A DNA stretch of 64,000 nucleotides, from positions 558,001 to 622,000 of the forward strand of contig CAVXFB010000006.1 in assembly GCA_963760935.1 (NCBI GenBank), in the 5' to 3' direction. The DNA comes from CAVXFB01 sp963760935 (GTDB lineage Bacteria > Planctomycetota > Planctomycetia > Pirellulales > Thermoguttaceae). This document shows, piece by piece, positions 61,505-64,000 of this stretch (the stretch's first letter is position 1; each line of letters opens with the position of its first letter). A program made the translations under genes and the position numbers. The notes beneath the pieces were generated by a model that was not told where the DNA came from, did no database searches, and saw nothing but the letters and a program-made list of their open reading frames with translations.

Positions 61505-62947
61505 ATGAATCGCGACACGCGTTTTGCTCACTTGGTTGTGTTGGCCGCCGTGCTTGTTCTTGCCGGTTTACCGCGATGTGTGGCTGCTGCGCCCGCCGAC
61601 GTGGAGACGGACCCGCTTGTGTTGAAGAAGCTCGAGACGTTTCAGGACTGGAAATTCGGCCTCATTGTACACTGGGGACTTTATAGTCAGTGGGGTTGCG
61701 AGGTGTCTTGGCCGCTGGTCGCGACGGCTACCTGGGCCCGGCCGGATGACTTGCCGGCATGGGTCGAGCGCGGAAAAGACTTGAAGCGCTTCGCCGCCGA
61801 CTACGTGAAACTCAATGAGAGTTTCAACCCCCGTCACTTTGACCCGCAGACGTGGGTCGACGTCGCAAAACGGGCGGGGATGAAGTACATCGTCTTCACA
61901 ACGAAGCACCACGATGGATTCTGCTTGTTCGATGCGAAGCAGACGGACTACCGCACCACCGATCCTTCCTGTCCCTTCCATACCAATCCCCGCGCCGATG
62001 TCGTGAAAGCGGTGTTCGATGCATTTCGCGAGGCCGGGTTCGGTATTGGCGCCTACTATTCGAAAAGCGATTGGCATCATCCGGACTACTGGGATCCCGC
62101 GCGCCCGCGTACCACCAGCAGCGCCAACTACGACACGGCCAAGGAGCCGGAACGTTGGGCCCGCTTCGTCAAGTTCACTTATGACATGATCGAGGAGATT
62201 GTCAGCAACTACGGCCCAATCGACATTCTCTGGCTCGACGGCGGGGTTGTGCGTCCGCCAAAGCAAGATGTCAACATCTCGGCCATCGCCACGATGGCTC
62301 GCAAGCACCAGCCTGGTCTGATCATTGTCGATCGCGATGTCCCCGGCCGCTATGAAAACTATCGTACGCCCGAGCAGAAGGTTCCGCCCAAGGCATTGCC
62401 GTACCCTTGGGAAACCTGCATGACGATGGGAACCATCTGGAGCTACAAGCCGAATGATAAGTACAAATCCTCGCGACAATTGATCCACCTTCTGGTCGAC
62501 ATCGTCTCGAAGGGAGGCAACTTCCTGTTGAACGTCGGTCCCGATCCGGATGGCCGCTTTCCCAAACCGGCTATCGAGCGCCTTGAGGCGATTGGTCGAT
62601 GGATGGACGTAAACGGCGAGGCGATTTACGGAACTCGCGCGGTGGCGCCGTACAAGGTTGGCCGCACTTGTTTGACCAAGAAGGGCTCAACCGTGTACCT
62701 AATCTATCTGGCGGCCAAGGACGAATCCGTACCGCCCACGAAGTTGCGCGTGTCGGCAATCACTGGCGGCAAGACAATACGAATGCTCGGCACGAAGACG
62801 CCAGTCAACTTCTCCTTCGACGCAGAGCACGGTTTGACGATCGAGGTTCCCGAGGCGATTCGGCGGAGTCCTCCCTGCGAGCACGCCTGGGCGTTTGCTG
62901 TGACAGAGGCTCGCGTGGGGGCCGTTGGTCAAGGAACCGGCGAATAG
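61505..62947 (+). CDS. alpha-L-fucosidase (GH29)
   Basis: This 480-residue protein starts at the ATG at 61505 (TGTGGAGGAATACCCC upstream), chosen because it begins a signal peptide (FAHLVVLAAVLVLAGLPRCVAA). An earlier ATG at 61439 overlaps the upstream stop. GH29 features are FQDWKFGLIVHWGLYSQWG, KYIVFTTKHHDGFCLFDAKQTDY, IGAYYSKSDWHHPDYW and the nucleophile Asp in GPIDILWLDGG. The later segment KGGNFLLNVGPDPDGRFP is also conserved. It removes terminal alpha-L-fucose, so together with the lyase the operon may degrade fucose-containing sulfated or uronic polysaccharides such as algal fucans. No sulfatase is in the window. Confidence 0.93.
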   Translation: MNRDTRFAHLVVLAAVLVLAGLPRCVAAAPADVETDPLVLKKLETFQDWKFGLIVHWGLYSQWGCEVSWPLVATATWARPDDLPAWVERGKDLKRFAADYVKLNESFNPRHFDPQTWVDVAKRAGMKYIVFTTKHHDGFCLFDAKQTDYRTTDPSCPFHTNPRADVVKAVFDAFREAGFGIGAYYSKSDWHHPDYWDPARPRTTSSANYDTAKEPERWARFVKFTYDMIEEIVSNYGPIDILWLDGGVVRPPKQDVNISAIATMARKHQPGLIIVDRDVPGRYENYRTPEQKVPPKALPYPWETCMTMGTIWSYKPNDKYKSSRQLIHLLVDIVSKGGNFLLNVGPDPDGRFPKPAIERLEAIGRWMDVNGEAIYGTRAVAPYKVGRTCLTKKGSTVYLIYLAAKDESVPPTKLRVSAITGGKTIRMLGTKTPVNFSFDAEHGLTIEVPEAIRRSPPCEHAWAFAVTEARVGAVGQGTGE

Positions 62948-63255
62948 TACGTGGGCGAATTGATAAGTCGCCGGCGCACAGGCACGGCTTCGTAGTCCGG
63001 GTTGCGGACAACCGGATCGGCCTCGTCGCCATCTTGGGAAAATGGCAGCAGGGCGGTCTGCCCTGTCCCGTTTTGCTTCATTGTGGCAAATTTCCGGCCG
63101 ATTTTCTTCCCAGCCAGCCCGTTGTCGCTCGATTTTGCCCCGGCTATAATATCGGGTTTGTCCGGTATTGAACGGCAATTGCCGACCCTGACACAACCGT
63201 TTGGCCCCACCTCTGCGGGGCAGTCTTAGCAATAGAGGAAAGAAGGAGGAGTATT
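62948..63255. other. 308-base intergenic region with the gapA promoter
   Basis: No gene is seen. It contains a strong promoter (listed separately) and, in the leader, a short hairpin in which GCCCC pairs with GGGGC at about 63203-63222. Confidence 0.55.
63122..63150 (+). promoter_or_regulatory. sigma-70-type promoter of gapA
   Basis: TTGTCG (63122-63127), a spacer of exactly 17 bases and the perfect -10 TATAAT (63145-63150) give the best housekeeping promoter in the window. The start near 63157 gives a leader of about 100 bases. Confidence 0.8.

Positions 63256-64000
<745 letters not shown>

Overview
The window reads as chromosomal DNA of a planctomycete, most likely of the Pirellula type. 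The evidence is a pduS/pduT-like microcompartment gene pair, secreted proteins with dockerin and PEP-CTERM tails, a TatC with a long first periplasmic loop, many small hypothetical genes of planctomycete style, a cobalamin-dependent ribonucleotide reductase and dispersed palindromic and G-rich intergenic repeats. No rRNA, tRNA or CRISPR array was found. Genes are moderately GC-rich and lie on both strands in short operons. Layout, left half: 1-4.9 kb holds a partial 3' gene end, two overlapping YdcF-family genes, a PilZ-like gene, a HAMP membrane protein and a secreted MORN/YwqK-repeat protein. 5.0-9.4 kb holds two decayed insertion sequences (IS1182-like and IS701-like) around an NmrA-like oxidoreductase. 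9.4-17.2 kb is a redox and stress block: a short-chain dehydrogenase, a Mug glycosylase, an alcohol dehydrogenase, an aldo/keto reductase, the ergothioneine pair egtB-egtD, a GH15 remnant and a two-helix potassium channel. 17.9-21.5 kb is an HlyD/EmrB-type efflux operon followed by a broken transhydrogenase gene, interrupted by a group II intron (21.5-23.5 kb). 23.8-26.3 kb encodes two secreted proteins. 26.5-30.9 kb is a mobile-element island (IS4-like and IS66). Layout, right half: 31.0-37.4 kb holds a split membrane metallopeptidase gene, a repeat-rich spacer, several small regulators and a REC-GGDEF-CBS protein. 37.6-42.4 kb holds tatC, acetate kinase, a PduT-like shell protein and a frameshifted PduS-like flavoprotein gene, the electron-transfer corner of a bacterial microcompartment without its main shell or its signature enzyme in view. 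42.8-47.6 kb carries tandem paralogous KimA-like APC transporters, each preceded by a similar leader that can fold a covarying stem. 48-51 kb is nrdJ with putative NrdR boxes over its promoter. 51-53 kb holds an L12-fold-like hypothetical gene, a REP pair and an ISKra4 remnant. 53.2-55.1 kb encodes a formylglycine-enzyme-like/dockerin/PEP-CTERM protein. 55.2-57.9 kb holds a hypothetical gene and a transglutaminase lipoprotein gene. 58.1-62.9 kb is a glycan operon (heparinase-like lyase, UroD-like protein, alpha-L-fucosidase). The window ends inside gapA. The two most notable items are the pduS-pduT-ackA satellite module and the duplicated transporter genes with a conserved leader RNA candidate. 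A recurring oddity is the number of genes broken by a single small indel or stop. Most are mobile genes, but pduS and the metallopeptidase are also affected, so either local decay or sequencing indels must be considered.
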